From NCBI RefSeq assembly GCF_013106755.1, contig NZ_WHPF01000001.1:434001-498000 (forward strand): DNA of 64,000 nucleotides, written 5' to 3'. Positions 25,756 through 35,184 of the stretch are shown here, one piece after another. This DNA comes from Limnovirga soli (GTDB lineage Bacteria; Bacteroidota; Bacteroidia; Chitinophagales; Chitinophagaceae). The position numbers were made by a program, and so were the translations under genes. How positions within the stretch are numbered: position 1 is the first letter of the stretch; the number at the start of each line of letters is the position of its first letter. The notes below the pieces were generated by a model. It was not told the DNA's origin. It was given only the letters and a program-made list of their open reading frames with translations, and ran no database searches.

Positions 25756-27102
25756 TTAGTAACCTGGGTTTTGCGTTAGATTGGCATTAACCCTTAACTC
25801 TCTTTGAGGGATTGGGAAAACCAATTTAGGATCGTTCCAGGATATTAAGCCTACATTTTGCTCCAGGCGTTTTGCATCGTGCAGGGCATTGCCTTCGAAA
25901 GCAAGTTCAAGCTTACGCTCTTTTAAAATAGCATCGAGTGATAATTCTTCGCTACCTAAAGGTGTAAGATTTACACGCTCTCTGATAACATTAATATCGT
26001 CCAACGGCTCAGCACCATTGGCAGTACCTAAACGAAAATTAGCTTCGGCACGTATCAGGTATAACTCGGCCAAACGAATAAGGTGCACATTGCCATAGAT
26101 ATAATCAAATTTGCCGATATATATTGAGCCACCTGAATTGTAAAACAAATCCAGTCTGGCATCGCCGGCCTCATATAAATCTAAATGTTCCTGTTCAATT
26201 TGAATATCGCCACGACCATCGGCAGAATAATAGGTTTGAAAATCGTTAGTGCCTGAACTGGATGTAACCTGTATAGCAAACACATCTTCATCTGTATTAC
26301 CATCGGTTAGTGGAAAAGCATCTGCATAAGGGTTCATTAGAAATTTGCCATTTGCTGATGCATAATCAATTGATCTGGTGGCTGCGGCGGCTGCATTGGC
26401 ATAATCGCCTTTTTGCAAATAAATACGTGCCAGCATAGCAGCAGCAGCAGATTTATCAGCAAAGAACCCATTCTCATCGGGTAATTTACTTTCAGCATCT
26501 GTAAGATCTGCAATAGCTTGAGTATATACTGCAGCTACGGTTGCTCTTGGCACCTGGCTTTCTGCATTGATTTCTACTGTTGGAGTTAGTATAATGGGTA
26601 CACCAGCATTTGAGCCGGGGTCGCCATCATTCCATGCTTTACCAAAAAGTCTTACCAGATCGAACAAAACGGAGCCCCGGATAAATTTAGATTCGCCTTC
26701 TACTTTGTTTTTTTTATCATCGGCAACCACATCCAGGTGATTAAGCACATTATTAACATCGTTAATAGCTGTATAGCCGCTTAACCAGGTGCCTGCAACA
26801 AAGCTATTATCTATAAGAATAGCTTTATTTTTCATTTGTGTTAACTGTTCAAATGTACCAGACCAGCTTATTTCTGTGGTATTGGCCAATAAATCAGCAG
26901 CAACAAACATGGTGCCACCATAGAGGTTTGAAGCACCAAGATGAGAATAGGCTCCTACCAGTGCTACTTCTACATCTTTACCTGTTTTAAAAGCATCTTT
27001 GGTATCGATACTTTGGGTAGGAGTAGTATCTAATTCTTTGCTACAGCTAAGTGCACTAATGGTGGCCGTAAGCAATAATATATTAATTATTTTTCGTGTC
27101 AT
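25756..27102 (-). CDS. SusD/RagB family nutrient-binding lipoprotein
   Basis: A 448-residue surface lipoprotein: the signal peptide ends SALSC (lipid Cys about residue 20), followed by the SusD start KELDTTPTQSI. TPR-like helices carry the family hallmarks, for example ESKFIRGSVLFDLVRLFG, ARIYLQKGDYANAAAAA, LYLIRAEANFRLG and the C-terminal LVFPIPQRELRVNANLTQNPGY. SusD proteins form the lid of a SusC pore and bind glycans or other nutrients at the cell surface. susC lies 29 bp upstream on the same strand and a terminator follows, so this is a two-gene unit. The substrate cannot be inferred. Confidence 0.95.
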   Translation of the reverse strand: MTRKIINILLLTATISALSCSKELDTTPTQSIDTKDAFKTGKDVEVALVGAYSHLGASNLYGGTMFVAADLLANTTEISWSGTFEQLTQMKNKAILIDNSFVAGTWLSGYTAINDVNNVLNHLDVVADDKKNKVEGESKFIRGSVLFDLVRLFGKAWNDGDPGSNAGVPIILTPTVEINAESQVPRATVAAVYTQAIADLTDAESKLPDENGFFADKSAAAAMLARIYLQKGDYANAAAAATRSIDYASANGKFLMNPYADAFPLTDGNTDEDVFAIQVTSSSGTNDFQTYYSADGRGDIQIEQEHLDLYEAGDARLDLFYNSGGSIYIGKFDYIYGNVHLIRLAELYLIRAEANFRLGTANGAEPLDDINVIRERVNLTPLGSEELSLDAILKERKLELAFEGNALHDAKRLEQNVGLISWNDPKLVFPIPQRELRVNANLTQNPGY

Positions 27103-27131
27103 GTGTAATAGATTTTAGTTGTGTATAAGGG

Positions 27132-30100
27132 TTACAGACCAAGGCTAAAGCCAAATACAATTGTTTTTAACTGAGGGGCAGAATAGAAATCTACACCTTG
27201 TGTAATGTTGGAAGCAGAATAATCGGCATTTACTTCAGGATCCCATCCTTTATAGTTGGTGATAGTAAATAAATTTTGTGCCCTTACATAAAATCTTGCT
27301 CTTTCAATTTTTACTTTCTTAAGCACTGAAGCTGGAAGATTGTAAGCCAAGGTTACTGCTTTAACCCTTAAATAAGAACCATCAGAAATATACCTGCTGG
27401 AATTATTGGTACCATTTGCATAAAACATTCTTGCTTCAGGCACCATAGTTATATCACCTGGTTTATCCCATGCAGCTAACTGATCCAGGGTTTGGTTATC
27501 GAAACCATTACTACCACTGGCCGACATGAACTGACCACCACCATTAAATACTTCATTCCCCTGAACACCTTGTAATAAAACATCCAGGTCTATGCCTTTA
27601 TAGCTAAAAGTATTGCTAAAACCATAAAAGAAATCAGGAACAGGGCTACCTACAACCACATCCTGCGCGGCATTATAATCGTTGGTAGTAGTTCTATCTA
27701 AAGTACCATCAGATTTAGTGGTATTCAGGTAATATAAAGCATCTCCATTGGCTGGATCAGCACCTGCAAATTCTCTGGTAAAGAATACACCTAATGCTTC
27801 ACCTTCTTTGGCTTTATTTACATCACCGCCCAATACCTGACCATCAAGATTGGTAATCTTATTTTTATTAGCAGAGAAGTTAATGCTGGATGTCCATCTG
27901 AAATTCTTGGTATTGATATTGGTAGTATTTACGGTAAATTCTAACCCTTTATTGTTTAGGTTACCAATATTTCTAAACTGGCTGGAAAAACCAGAAGTAC
28001 CAGGCACTTCTACATCCAATAAAAGGTCTTGTGTTTTTCTTTCGTAATAATCTACTTCTATTCCAAGTCTGTTATTAAAGAAACTTGCTTCAAAACCAAC
28101 ATCAAAACCTTTGGTAGTTTCCCATTTCAAATCGGGGTTTGGAATTTGTGTTGGTCTTTGACCTGCCTGACCACCATATGCACCATCACCAGTGTATAAA
28201 CCACGGGATGCAAAGTTGGCAATTTCTCCATTACCGGTTAAGCCGTAGCTACCTTTTACTTTCAGGAAGTTAAGCCACTTCACATTTTCAAGAAACTTCT
28301 CTTCGCTTAATATCCAACCCACAGACGCTGCAGGGAAGAAACCATAACGGTTGTTGGCACCAAACCTGGAAGATCCATCATACCTGCCACTTAAAGCCAA
28401 CAGATACTTATTATTAAACTTATAGTTAGCTCTTAAGAAATAAGACAGAAAACTAAACTCGCTGGCAGAAGATGTTGCATCTACTTTAGAGGCCGCACTG
28501 GCCAGTTTTTTATACGCATCACTAGGAAACTCTTCGCCTTCCGCTAATGAAGAGGTACTGGTTTGTTTCTGGAAACTCATACCACCAACCACATCTATTA
28601 CATGTACATCTTTAAATGTTTTGGCATACTGTACGAAATTGTTGGTATTAATGTTTAGTAATTGATCCGAAGAGAAAAAGCCGCTACCATTTGGTACACC
28701 TGTGTTACGTGCTGTAACACTACCATAGTAAGCTTCTTCTGTTTGATTTAGCTGATCTACACCAAACTCACTACGGAATACCAAACCTTTTGCCAGATTA
28801 ACATTGGCATATACATTACCCAGCATCCTGTTTACCAACGTTGCATAAGATGAATTATCCACACTTAATAATGGATTGTAATAAACGGGAAAGTTAGTAT
28901 TGGGGTTACCGGTTGCCAAATCAAGGGCACCACTTGGTAATCCTGTTCTTGGATCGATAATAGGTGTTATTGGCGATAATGCTACAATCTGTATCGGCGT
29001 TGAAAACGCATTATCATTGGATACACGGTTGTTTTGAGAACGGGCAAAACTCATATTCATACCAACAGATAACCAATCCTTTACTTTATGGTCTACATTT
29101 AAACGACCATTGTATCTTTTATAAGAGTTTCTTACAATAATACCATCCTGATCAAGATACTGACCGGAAGCAAAAAACTTGGTTTTATCGTTACCACCAG
29201 ATAAGCTTACATCATATTGGGAAATAGGTGCTTTTTGAAAACCCTGTTCCTGCCAATCAGTATTTACTTTTGCAGTTTTCCAATCTTCATTCCCAGCAGA
29301 ATAGCGGGTAAAACGGCTCTCTGTGTAGCTCATCCAGTCTGCAATAGCATCTTCTTCAGTATCATAATAACCGGCTAAAAAATCCTGATGTGCAGCACCT
29401 ACCGCAGCTCTGCTAAAATAATCAACAAACTGGGTAGCATTTAAAAACTCTCTTTTACCAGTTGGCTTTTGGCTACCGGTAAAATATCCAATATCAATTT
29501 TAGAAGTACCGTTTTTACCCTTTTTTGTGGTAATAAGTACAACACCATTAGATGCACGTGAACCATAAATGGCAGCAGCCGATGCATCTTTTAATATTTC
29601 GATAGACTCAATATCGTTGATATTTATATCAGATAAAGGATTGGTAGGAGACCCGTTGCTGGAAAGACTGGCAGTAATTACAGGAATACCATCTACTACA
29701 TACAAAGGTTCGTTGCCAGCAGAAACAGATGACGCACCCCTAACCCTGATATTGATACCCTGACCCAATTTACCATTTTGCTGTTGTACCAATACACCTG
29801 ATGCACGGCCCTGTATAGCACTCTCAAAACTGGTAACAGGGGTATTGGTTAATTCTTTTGCACCCACTTTTGCAATAGAACCGGTAACATCTTTTTTAAT
29901 TTTTGTACCATAACCCACTACTACTACTTCACTTAAAGATTGTGAATTTTGCGAAATGGCAATACTTAGTTCATTACCAGTAATAGCTACAATAAAATCG
30001 TTGTAACCAACGTAAGTAATAACCAGTTCCTTTACATTGTCTTCCACTTTCAATGAAAATTTGCCATCTGCAGATGTGCTGGTAATAGCTTTGCCATTCC

Positions 30101-30236
30101 TGGCCTTAACGGTGGCTCCTGCAACAGCAGAGCCATCTTTTGCGTCTGTAATTTTTCCCGTTACAACCCTGCCTTGCGCAAAAGCAGCTGTTGCGGTAAA
30201 TATCACAGCGAGTAATAATGCAATTGTTTTCCTCAT
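27132..30236 (-). CDS. SusC/RagA family TonB-linked outer membrane protein
   Basis: A 1034-residue outer-membrane transporter. The signal peptide ends near AAFAQ. An N-terminal carboxypeptidase-regulatory-like domain (VVTGKITDAKDGSAVAGATV, about 24-100) is followed by the TonB-box region (SLSEVVVVGYG), the plug domain (VPVTSF-like start, IRVRGASSV, PLYVVDGIPV, IESIEILKDASAAAIYGSRA) and a long beta-barrel ending FGFSLGL. It imports a substrate with its SusD partner, powered by TonB. No sigma/anti-sigma or hybrid two-component regulator lies next to it, and no CAZyme is directly linked except possibly the TIM-barrel gene at 24449. Confidence 0.96.
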   Translation of the reverse strand: MRKTIALLLAVIFTATAAFAQGRVVTGKITDAKDGSAVAGATVKARNGKAITSTSADGKFSLKVEDNVKELVITYVGYNDFIVAITGNELSIAISQNSQSLSEVVVVGYGTKIKKDVTGSIAKVGAKELTNTPVTSFESAIQGRASGVLVQQQNGKLGQGINIRVRGASSVSAGNEPLYVVDGIPVITASLSSNGSPTNPLSDININDIESIEILKDASAAAIYGSRASNGVVLITTKKGKNGTSKIDIGYFTGSQKPTGKREFLNATQFVDYFSRAAVGAAHQDFLAGYYDTEEDAIADWMSYTESRFTRYSAGNEDWKTAKVNTDWQEQGFQKAPISQYDVSLSGGNDKTKFFASGQYLDQDGIIVRNSYKRYNGRLNVDHKVKDWLSVGMNMSFARSQNNRVSNDNAFSTPIQIVALSPITPIIDPRTGLPSGALDLATGNPNTNFPVYYNPLLSVDNSSYATLVNRMLGNVYANVNLAKGLVFRSEFGVDQLNQTEEAYYGSVTARNTGVPNGSGFFSSDQLLNINTNNFVQYAKTFKDVHVIDVVGGMSFQKQTSTSSLAEGEEFPSDAYKKLASAASKVDATSSASEFSFLSYFLRANYKFNNKYLLALSGRYDGSSRFGANNRYGFFPAASVGWILSEEKFLENVKWLNFLKVKGSYGLTGNGEIANFASRGLYTGDGAYGGQAGQRPTQIPNPDLKWETTKGFDVGFEASFFNNRLGIEVDYYERKTQDLLLDVEVPGTSGFSSQFRNIGNLNNKGLEFTVNTTNINTKNFRWTSSINFSANKNKITNLDGQVLGGDVNKAKEGEALGVFFTREFAGADPANGDALYYLNTTKSDGTLDRTTTNDYNAAQDVVVGSPVPDFFYGFSNTFSYKGIDLDVLLQGVQGNEVFNGGGQFMSASGSNGFDNQTLDQLAAWDKPGDITMVPEARMFYANGTNNSSRYISDGSYLRVKAVTLAYNLPASVLKKVKIERARFYVRAQNLFTITNYKGWDPEVNADYSASNITQGVDFYSAPQLKTIVFGFSLGL

Positions 30237-30582
30237 GTGTGTGAATTTTGGTTAATATATAAAAATAAAATTGTTTACGTAACGTGGTTACAGGTAAACA
30301 AAGCAGTTCAGATTTTCACAAGTATACAGTATTATTGACAGGCTCATTAATTTTAATGCTGCTTTTTATGTAATAAATACCAATAAATTGCTTTTTCCGC
30401 AAAAAAATAGCAGTTTATTAAACTTTTTTTAGATATACTGCCAATTATTAATAAATAATTTAACCGGATTTGCCGATAAAACGCCTGCCGCAGCAATATT
30501 TAAAATGACGAAAATTATACTTATAACATTGAAATACAACAAATTCACATTTTTGTTTATTAGCCTCACATTTAATTATAGG

Positions 30583-30614
30583 GCAGCTTTACTTGCGTCG
30601 CACTCTTGTACGGC
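30583..30614 (+). repeat. Modular element, GCGTCGCAC arm (pairs with the arm at 31027)
   Basis: GCAGCTTTACTTGCGTCGCAC then TCTTGTACGGC. The same-element partner is probably the GCCACGCTCGG-type arm 410 bp downstream; the candidate small RNA lies between them. Confidence 0.75.
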
Positions 30615-30855
30615 ATAATATAAATGAGCAGGAGGAAAAACCCTAGAAAAACCAATAAAATCGTCTTGCGCCCCTATTCCAAATAATTGTTACAAATCAG
30701 GTAAATAGACAAATACAGTAAATTATAATTTTTAATTATTTGATTATCAATTATTTAATTTTTATTTACACAAAACCCACCTCATAATTAGTGCAAGTCG
30801 GCTTAAAAAAAAGCAACCTGAATAAGGGCTTAAAAGTTTTCAACAAGCCCAAAAT

Positions 30856-30863
30856 TAATTTTG
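30856..30863 (+). promoter_or_regulatory. Predicted -7 box (TAATTTTG) of the candidate small RNA
   Basis: Full match to TAnnTTTG; a TTTT run lies 15 bases upstream, shorter than the usual 19. Transcription would start near 30870. Confidence 0.4.
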
Positions 30864-30869
30864 AAATGT

Positions 30870-30948
30870 AGCTCATTATTGTAATTTAGTGGCAGAATTT
30901 AATGGGTTAGTAAGTAAGGAAGGTTAGCATTTTTGCTAACCTTTTTTT
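30870..30948 (+). ncRNA. Candidate small RNA (~80 nt)
   Basis: A promoter-like TAATTTTG box, about 50 nt without an open frame, then a strong intrinsic terminator: GGTTAGCA (30922-30929), loop, TGCTAACC (30934-30941), seven T residues. No gene ends here to need the terminator: the closest plus-strand stop is more than 6 kb away and the radA start is 287 bp downstream. The single-stranded part contains ATGGGTTAGTAAGTAA, exactly complementary to 6672-6687 upstream of rluE. Existence and function are inference. Confidence 0.45.
30922..30948 (+). terminator. Intrinsic terminator with no upstream gene
   Basis: 8-bp perfect stem GGTTAGCA/TGCTAACC with a TTTT loop and a run of seven T residues. Confidence 0.88.
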
Positions 30949-31026
30949 ATTGCTGCACCGTTTTAGGGCGAATAATATAACAGTAAACACCTTACAACTA
31001 ATCAAGTTTTTGTTGCCATAAAACCC

Positions 31027-31056
31027 GAACCCCGAACCGAGCGTGGCAAGTATAGC
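31027..31056 (+). repeat. Modular element, GCCACGCTCGG-type arm
   Basis: GAACCCCGAACCGAGCGTGG followed by CAAGTATAGC. One of four copies of this arm type; each has a GCGTCGCAC arm at the other side. Confidence 0.7.
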
Positions 31057-31234
31057 TACATAGGTAATCTCCTGTTTGTAACACTACAATTTCTTAATTA
31101 AATAATTTGGTCTGTTTTATTTATTAGCATTTAAATATTCAGCAAATACATTCATTGGCAACTAAATAGGTTTATAATTGCCTTAGATGAATACAAGTAA
31201 AAAATATTAGCATTACCCGTATTATCTTTATACA

Positions 31235-32608
31235 ATGAGCAAAATAAAAACTGCTTTTTTTTGCAGCAACTGCGGATATGAAAGTGCCAAATGGTTGGGT
31301 AAATGCCCATCGTGCAATGAATGGAATACTTTTATTGAAGAAGTAATTAATAAAGGCGCCGATAAAAGCAACGACCCATGGAAAAACTATAATAACGATA
31401 AAAGAACACATGCTACCATTGCATTGCAGGATGTTACCAGCAAAGAAGAACATAGAATTGTTACTGCCGACCCAGAACTAAACCGCGTATTAGGAGGCGG
31501 TATTGTTGCGGGCAGCATAGTATTGGTTGCAGGCGAACCGGGAATTGGCAAAAGCACCTTACTATTACAGGATGCCCTTGAATTAAAAAATATTACCACC
31601 CTTTACATTAGTGGCGAAGAAAGTGAACAGCAAATAAAAATGCGTGCCGACAGGTTAAAGATTGTAAATGAAAATTTTTACCTGCTAACAGAAACATCAA
31701 CGCATATCATCTTTCAGGAAATTAAAAAACTAAAACCGCAACTGGTAATTGTAGATTCGGTGCAAACACTGCAATCAGATATAGTAGATTCTACACCGGG
31801 CAGTATTACACAAATTAGGGAATGCACTGCCGCATTTCAACGCTTTGCCAAAGAAACAGATACACCCGTTATATTAATTGGACATATTACCAAAGATGGT
31901 ACTATAGCAGGCCCCAAACTACTGGAACATATGGTTGATACCGTATTGCAGTTTGAAGGAGACCGCCATTACGTATACCGCATTTTACGAACCCTGAAAA
32001 ACAGGTTTGGCAGCACGGCCGAATTGGGTATTTATGAAATGACAGGAGATGGTATGCGGGCCGTACTTAACCCATCGGAAATTTTAATAAACCAAAAAGA
32101 AGATCAATTAAGTGGAAGTGCCATTGCAGCCAGTATGGAAGGGCTAAGGCCCTTGCTAATTGAAGTACAGGCATTGGTTACACAAAGCGTTTATGGCACA
32201 CCGCAACGCACCGTTACCGGTTTGGATTTAAGAAGGCTGCAATTACTTTTGGCCGTTTTAGAGAAAAGAGGTGGATTTGCATTTGGAGTTAAAGATGTTT
32301 TTGTAAATATTGCCGGCGGCTTAAAAGTAGAAGACCCCTCCATTGATTTGGCGGTAACCTGCGCCCTGCTTTCATCCTACGAAGATGTGCCGATGCCCCA
32401 ACATATTTGCTTTGCTGGTGAAGTAGGATTAAATGGTGAAATTAGAGCCGTAAACCGCATAGAACAAAGAATTGCCGAAGCAGAAAAACTGGGATTTGAA
32501 AAAATAATTGTTTCAAAATTTAATAAAAAAGGATTTGATAAAAACCAGTTTACCATAGAAGTAGTGGCTTTAAGCCGGGTAGACGAAGTATACCGTTACT
32601 TGTTTTGA
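31235..32608 (+). CDS. radA: DNA repair protein RadA
   Basis: A 457-residue RadA/Sms protein of homologous recombination that promotes branch migration and repair of stalled forks. The N-terminal C4 zinc finger (Cys10, Cys13, Cys24, Cys27) is followed by a RecA-like ATPase with Walker A GEPGIGKST, the RadA-specific KNRFG motif (LKNRFGSTAELG) and a C-terminal Lon-protease-like domain (QALVTQSVYGTPQRTVTG, then DLAVTCALLSSYED). The length is as expected. TATCTTTA, a near match to the -7 box, lies shortly before the ATG. The comF-like gene follows after 36 bp; both relate to DNA handling and are probably co-transcribed. Confidence 0.97.
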   Translation: MSKIKTAFFCSNCGYESAKWLGKCPSCNEWNTFIEEVINKGADKSNDPWKNYNNDKRTHATIALQDVTSKEEHRIVTADPELNRVLGGGIVAGSIVLVAGEPGIGKSTLLLQDALELKNITTLYISGEESEQQIKMRADRLKIVNENFYLLTETSTHIIFQEIKKLKPQLVIVDSVQTLQSDIVDSTPGSITQIRECTAAFQRFAKETDTPVILIGHITKDGTIAGPKLLEHMVDTVLQFEGDRHYVYRILRTLKNRFGSTAELGIYEMTGDGMRAVLNPSEILINQKEDQLSGSAIAASMEGLRPLLIEVQALVTQSVYGTPQRTVTGLDLRRLQLLLAVLEKRGGFAFGVKDVFVNIAGGLKVEDPSIDLAVTCALLSSYEDVPMPQHICFAGEVGLNGEIRAVNRIEQRIAEAEKLGFEKIIVSKFNKKGFDKNQFTIEVVALSRVDEVYRYLF

Positions 32609-32644
32609 TTTTGTTTAGTTTCAATTTTACTTTTAAATTGTATA

Positions 32645-33346
32645 ATGATGAAAACCCTTTCATTATACCTGCAGCATTTTCTGCATTTATTTTTTCCGCA
32701 TACCTGCGAAGGCTGCGGCACAGATATTTTAGATGATAAAAGTATTTTATGCGCCGCCTGCTTTACTAATTTACCTGTTACCGGTTTTATGGGGTTGGAA
32801 GGCAATACTGTTGAAAAAATTTTTTATGGAAGGGTAAAAATAGCTGCTGCTGGCAGCGCTTTTTATTTTAATAAAAACTCAACCATACAGCACCTGATTG
32901 CTGACCTAAAATACCATCGCAATAAAGAAGCTGGCTTTTATCTTGGTAAACTATTGGGAAATGAGCTGGCAAAAACTAACAGGTTTAATAATGTTGATGC
33001 CATTATTCCCTTGCCTTTAAACCCGCGTAAAGAAAAGAAACGGGGTTATAATCAGGCGGCAGTTATTGCAGAAGGTATACAATCTGTTTGGCCAAAGCCA
33101 ATTTTAAATAATAAAGTAATTAGAAAAATATTTACTGATACTCAAACACATAAAAACCGCGTTAGCCGCTGGCAAAGCATGCAGGGCGTATTTGCCGCAG
33201 AGCAAATAGAAATATTGCAGCACAAACATCTTTTATTGGTAGATGATATAGTTACCACCGGTGCTACACTGGAAGCCTGTGCCACCGCCATTTTGCAGGT
33301 TCCCGGCACTACCGTAAGTATTGCTACAGTTGCCTACACCTTATAA
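32645..33346 (+). CDS. ComF family phosphoribosyltransferase-like protein
   Basis: A 233-residue ComF/GntX-like protein. The N-terminal zinc-ribbon-like part has four cysteines (Cys21, Cys24, Cys36, Cys39), and the C-terminal half is a type I phosphoribosyltransferase fold with the PRPP loop LLVDDIVTTGATLEAC and the upstream RGYNQA motif. Homologs work in DNA uptake (ComFC) or in carbon-source growth; the exact reaction is unknown. Two tandem ATGs start the gene (32645, 32648). It lies 36 bp after radA and ends in a strong bidirectional terminator shared with the convergent regulator gene. Confidence 0.9.
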   Translation: MMKTLSLYLQHFLHLFFPHTCEGCGTDILDDKSILCAACFTNLPVTGFMGLEGNTVEKIFYGRVKIAAAGSAFYFNKNSTIQHLIADLKYHRNKEAGFYLGKLLGNELAKTNRFNNVDAIIPLPLNPRKEKKRGYNQAAVIAEGIQSVWPKPILNNKVIRKIFTDTQTHKNRVSRWQSMQGVFAAEQIEILQHKHLLLVDDIVTTGATLEACATAILQVPGTTVSIATVAYTL

Positions 33347-33384
33347 AAAAAGAACCCCGTACAAAATGTACGGGGTTCTTTTTC
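33345..33384. terminator. Bidirectional terminator between comF-like and rprY-like genes
   Basis: AAAAAGAACCCCGTACA and TGTACGGGGTTCTTTTT form a perfect stem around an AAA loop, with A and T tracts flanking. It begins at the comF-like stop codon. Confidence 0.92.
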
Positions 33385-33399
33385 AATTATATGGGTTAG

Positions 33400-34098
33400 T
33401 TATTCCTGTACTACCAATCTAAATCCGTTACCGTGAATATTCACAATTTCAATTTTCTCATCATCTTTCAGGTATTTACGTAGTTTGGCTATGTAAACAT
33501 CCATGCTACGACCATTAAAATAAGTATCGCTGCCCCAAATTTTCTTTAATGCCCTTTCGCGTGGCAATAAATCATTCTTATGTTCGGCAAGCATTTTAAG
33601 TAACTCATTTTCTTTAGGCGATAATGTTTGTGTTTTACCATCGTGTATCAATTCACGCAGTTTGGGGTTAAAATGATAACGTCCCAAATCAAATTGCATG
33701 TTTTCGCTTTCGCGGTTTAATTCTTCGTTACGCTTAAGTATGGCTTTAATTTTCATCAGCAATACTTCACTATCAAATGGCTTGGTTATATAATCATCAG
33801 CGCCCAGTTTATAGCCTTGTATAATGTCTTCCTTCATGGTTTTTGCACTTAGAAAAAACAATGGCACATCAGGATCTATATCCCTTATTTCTTCTGCCAG
33901 TGTAAATCCATCCATATGTGGCATCATTACATCCAGCAAACAAATATCATATTTCTCCCTTTGAAAAGCTGCCAGACCTAGCCGGCCATCTCTTTCAAGT
34001 GTAACATCATAATCGCTTAATTCCAGGTAGTTTTTTAGTACCATACCAAGGTTCTGATCGTCTTCGCAAAGCAGAATTTTGTATTTAGTCGTATCCAT
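33400..34098 (-). CDS. OmpR-family response regulator (RprY-like)
   Basis: A 232-residue two-component regulator. The receiver domain (residues 1-120) has the acidic pair EDD (12-14), phosphoacceptor Asp56 in LLDVMMPHMDG, the conserved Ser in FLSAKT and Lys in ITKPFD. The C-terminal winged-helix DNA-binding domain (about 135-232) has TLSPKENELLKML and GSDTYFNGRSMDVYIAKLR. The sequence closely resembles RprY of Bacteroides. The expected RprX-type kinase is not next to it; the histidine kinase at 42348 is more NtrY-like. It is a cytoplasmic DNA-binding protein with unknown targets here. Confidence 0.92.
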   Translation of the reverse strand: MDTTKYKILLCEDDQNLGMVLKNYLELSDYDVTLERDGRLGLAAFQREKYDICLLDVMMPHMDGFTLAEEIRDIDPDVPLFFLSAKTMKEDIIQGYKLGADDYITKPFDSEVLLMKIKAILKRNEELNRESENMQFDLGRYHFNPKLRELIHDGKTQTLSPKENELLKMLAEHKNDLLPRERALKKIWGSDTYFNGRSMDVYIAKLRKYLKDDEKIEIVNIHGNGFRLVVQE

Positions 34099-34280
34099 AA
34101 TTCTTTGTTTAATTAGCTTAAAATTACTTAATTAAAGTGTTACGCAAACATCGGGCAAATATTTGTTAAGGAGTTGGCAATTATTACAAGTTTTACAAAA
34201 CCGGTATTGACTGGTATTTTAAGTACTTGCTAGTTTATAAAAGAACTATTTATGTAACCGGCAGCCGGTTTTTATGGCAT

Positions 34281-34476
34281 CACCGCTTGCCACGCTCGGT
34301 TCAGGGTTCCTCCCTTGTGGTGACAAAAAATACATTTGCAGATCTAGAGATTCGCACATCCGCTCATCTCCACATCTCCGCATTCGCTCATCTCCACATT
34401 CGCACATTCGCCTCCCCCTTCCCACTTGTTGCATGTAGTTTCTGCCGTACAAGTGTGCGACGCAAGTAAAGCTGCC
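34281..34476 (-). repeat. Composite modular element with internal short repeats
   Basis: From left to right: CACCGCTTGCCACGCTCGG arm, AGGGTTCCTCCCTTGTGGTG, then about 80 bp of degenerate repeats of words such as TTCGCACATCCGCTCATC and TCTCCACAT, and finally the inverted arm GTGTGCGACGCAAGTAAAGC. The same design occurs in opposite orientation at 42101-42312. It fills the middle of the 477-bp gap between the response regulator and the secreted-protein cluster. Confidence 0.8.
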
Positions 34477-34524
34477 ACCTGAATTTTGGCCCGGTACAAA
34501 ACCTTGTATTTAGGGAATTACATC

Positions 34525-34556
34525 AAATAAAAAACGCCGCAGATATTGCGGCGCTT
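34525..34556 (-). terminator. Intrinsic terminator of the three-gene secreted-protein cluster
   Basis: CGCCGC (34535-34540) pairs with GCGGCG (34548-34553); on the minus strand it is followed by TTTTTTATTT. It lies about 20 bases past the stop at 34576. Confidence 0.85.
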
Positions 34557-34575
34557 GCTATTGTTTGCAGCATTT

Positions 34576-35172
34576 TTATTGAATAAGCTTGGTTATTTGT
34601 GCAATGGGTAAGGTATTGGCCAAAGCAAGAAAAGCAGCTTCGGTGGTATTGGTAGCTTCGAATGTTAACAGTGAACTGCTAAAGGGCATTTCCAGCTTAA
34701 AGTTGGCGCCGCCATTACTGTTATCAGATTTTTCGAGTCTGGCTTTATAGCCCTGTACTTTTACTGTTTTATTGTTTTCATCGCGCATCATACCGGCCAT
34801 TGGCATATTTAAAATGGCATTGATGGAGCCAATAAGTGGTGAGTTGCTGATAATTTCTATGGTGGCATTATTAAGGCTGCCTAACCCATAACTGCGGTGT
34901 ATGGTGGCGCCAATATAACCCACATTGGAGGTTACATTATCTTTTTTAGCAACAGTGCTCATGGTATCCAATTTGGCAGGCAATAGTTTTAAAACTTCTT
35001 TACCTATTACAATATCTAACTCCTGCAAAGCCTGTTGCAGGGCAAAATGCGTGTCTTCCAGTTTACCAGAGGCATAGGATGATTTTGCAGTGCTAATTTC
35101 AGTTTTAAAATCCTGTGCATGTATCAGTGCGGTAAAGCAAAAACTTATTGATAATATGAGTATCTTTTTCAT
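34576..35172 (-). CDS. Secreted protein of unknown function, paralog of the next gene
   Basis: A 198-residue protein with a clear signal peptide (MKKILILSISFCFTALIHAQ). I do not recognise a domain. It is homologous to the protein encoded just upstream (35185-35985): both have a helix with ALQQAL / AIQQAL, then DIVIGKEVLKLLP / ELQIGKEILKSLP, a VKVQGYKA / IKVKGNKA strand and a C-terminal helix ITKLI / LKKML. The pair therefore arose by tandem duplication and diverged strongly. The gap is 12 bp, so they are co-transcribed. Probably periplasmic or surface; the function is unknown. Confidence 0.75.
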   Translation of the reverse strand: MKKILILSISFCFTALIHAQDFKTEISTAKSSYASGKLEDTHFALQQALQELDIVIGKEVLKLLPAKLDTMSTVAKKDNVTSNVGYIGATIHRSYGLGSLNNATIEIISNSPLIGSINAILNMPMAGMMRDENNKTVKVQGYKARLEKSDNSNGGANFKLEMPFSSSLLTFEATNTTEAAFLALANTLPIAQITKLIQ

Positions 35173-35184
35173 GTGGTTTTTTAT

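Larger units (their letters stand above)
30237..31234. other. 998-bp AT-rich intergenic region upstream of susC and radA
   Basis: Holds the two divergent promoters, a repeat arm (30583-30614), a candidate small RNA with its own -7 box and terminator (30856-30948) and a second repeat arm (31027-31056). The only ATG frame of note, at 30504, runs into the repeat and is not convincing. Confidence 0.5.

Noticed and set aside
30504-30620. 38-codon frame starting MTKIILITLKYN in the susC-radA gap
   Set aside because: It reads through a repeat arm and ends just after it; no coding evidence.
34330-34425. Possible CRISPR array
   Set aside because: Units are 10-12 bp, degenerate and without unique spacers; no cas genes.
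34246-34452. Arg/Cys-rich frame with repeated short words
   Set aside because: It lies wholly in the composite repeat; its periodicity comes from the DNA repeat, and the mirror copy at 42042-42305 encodes a different product.
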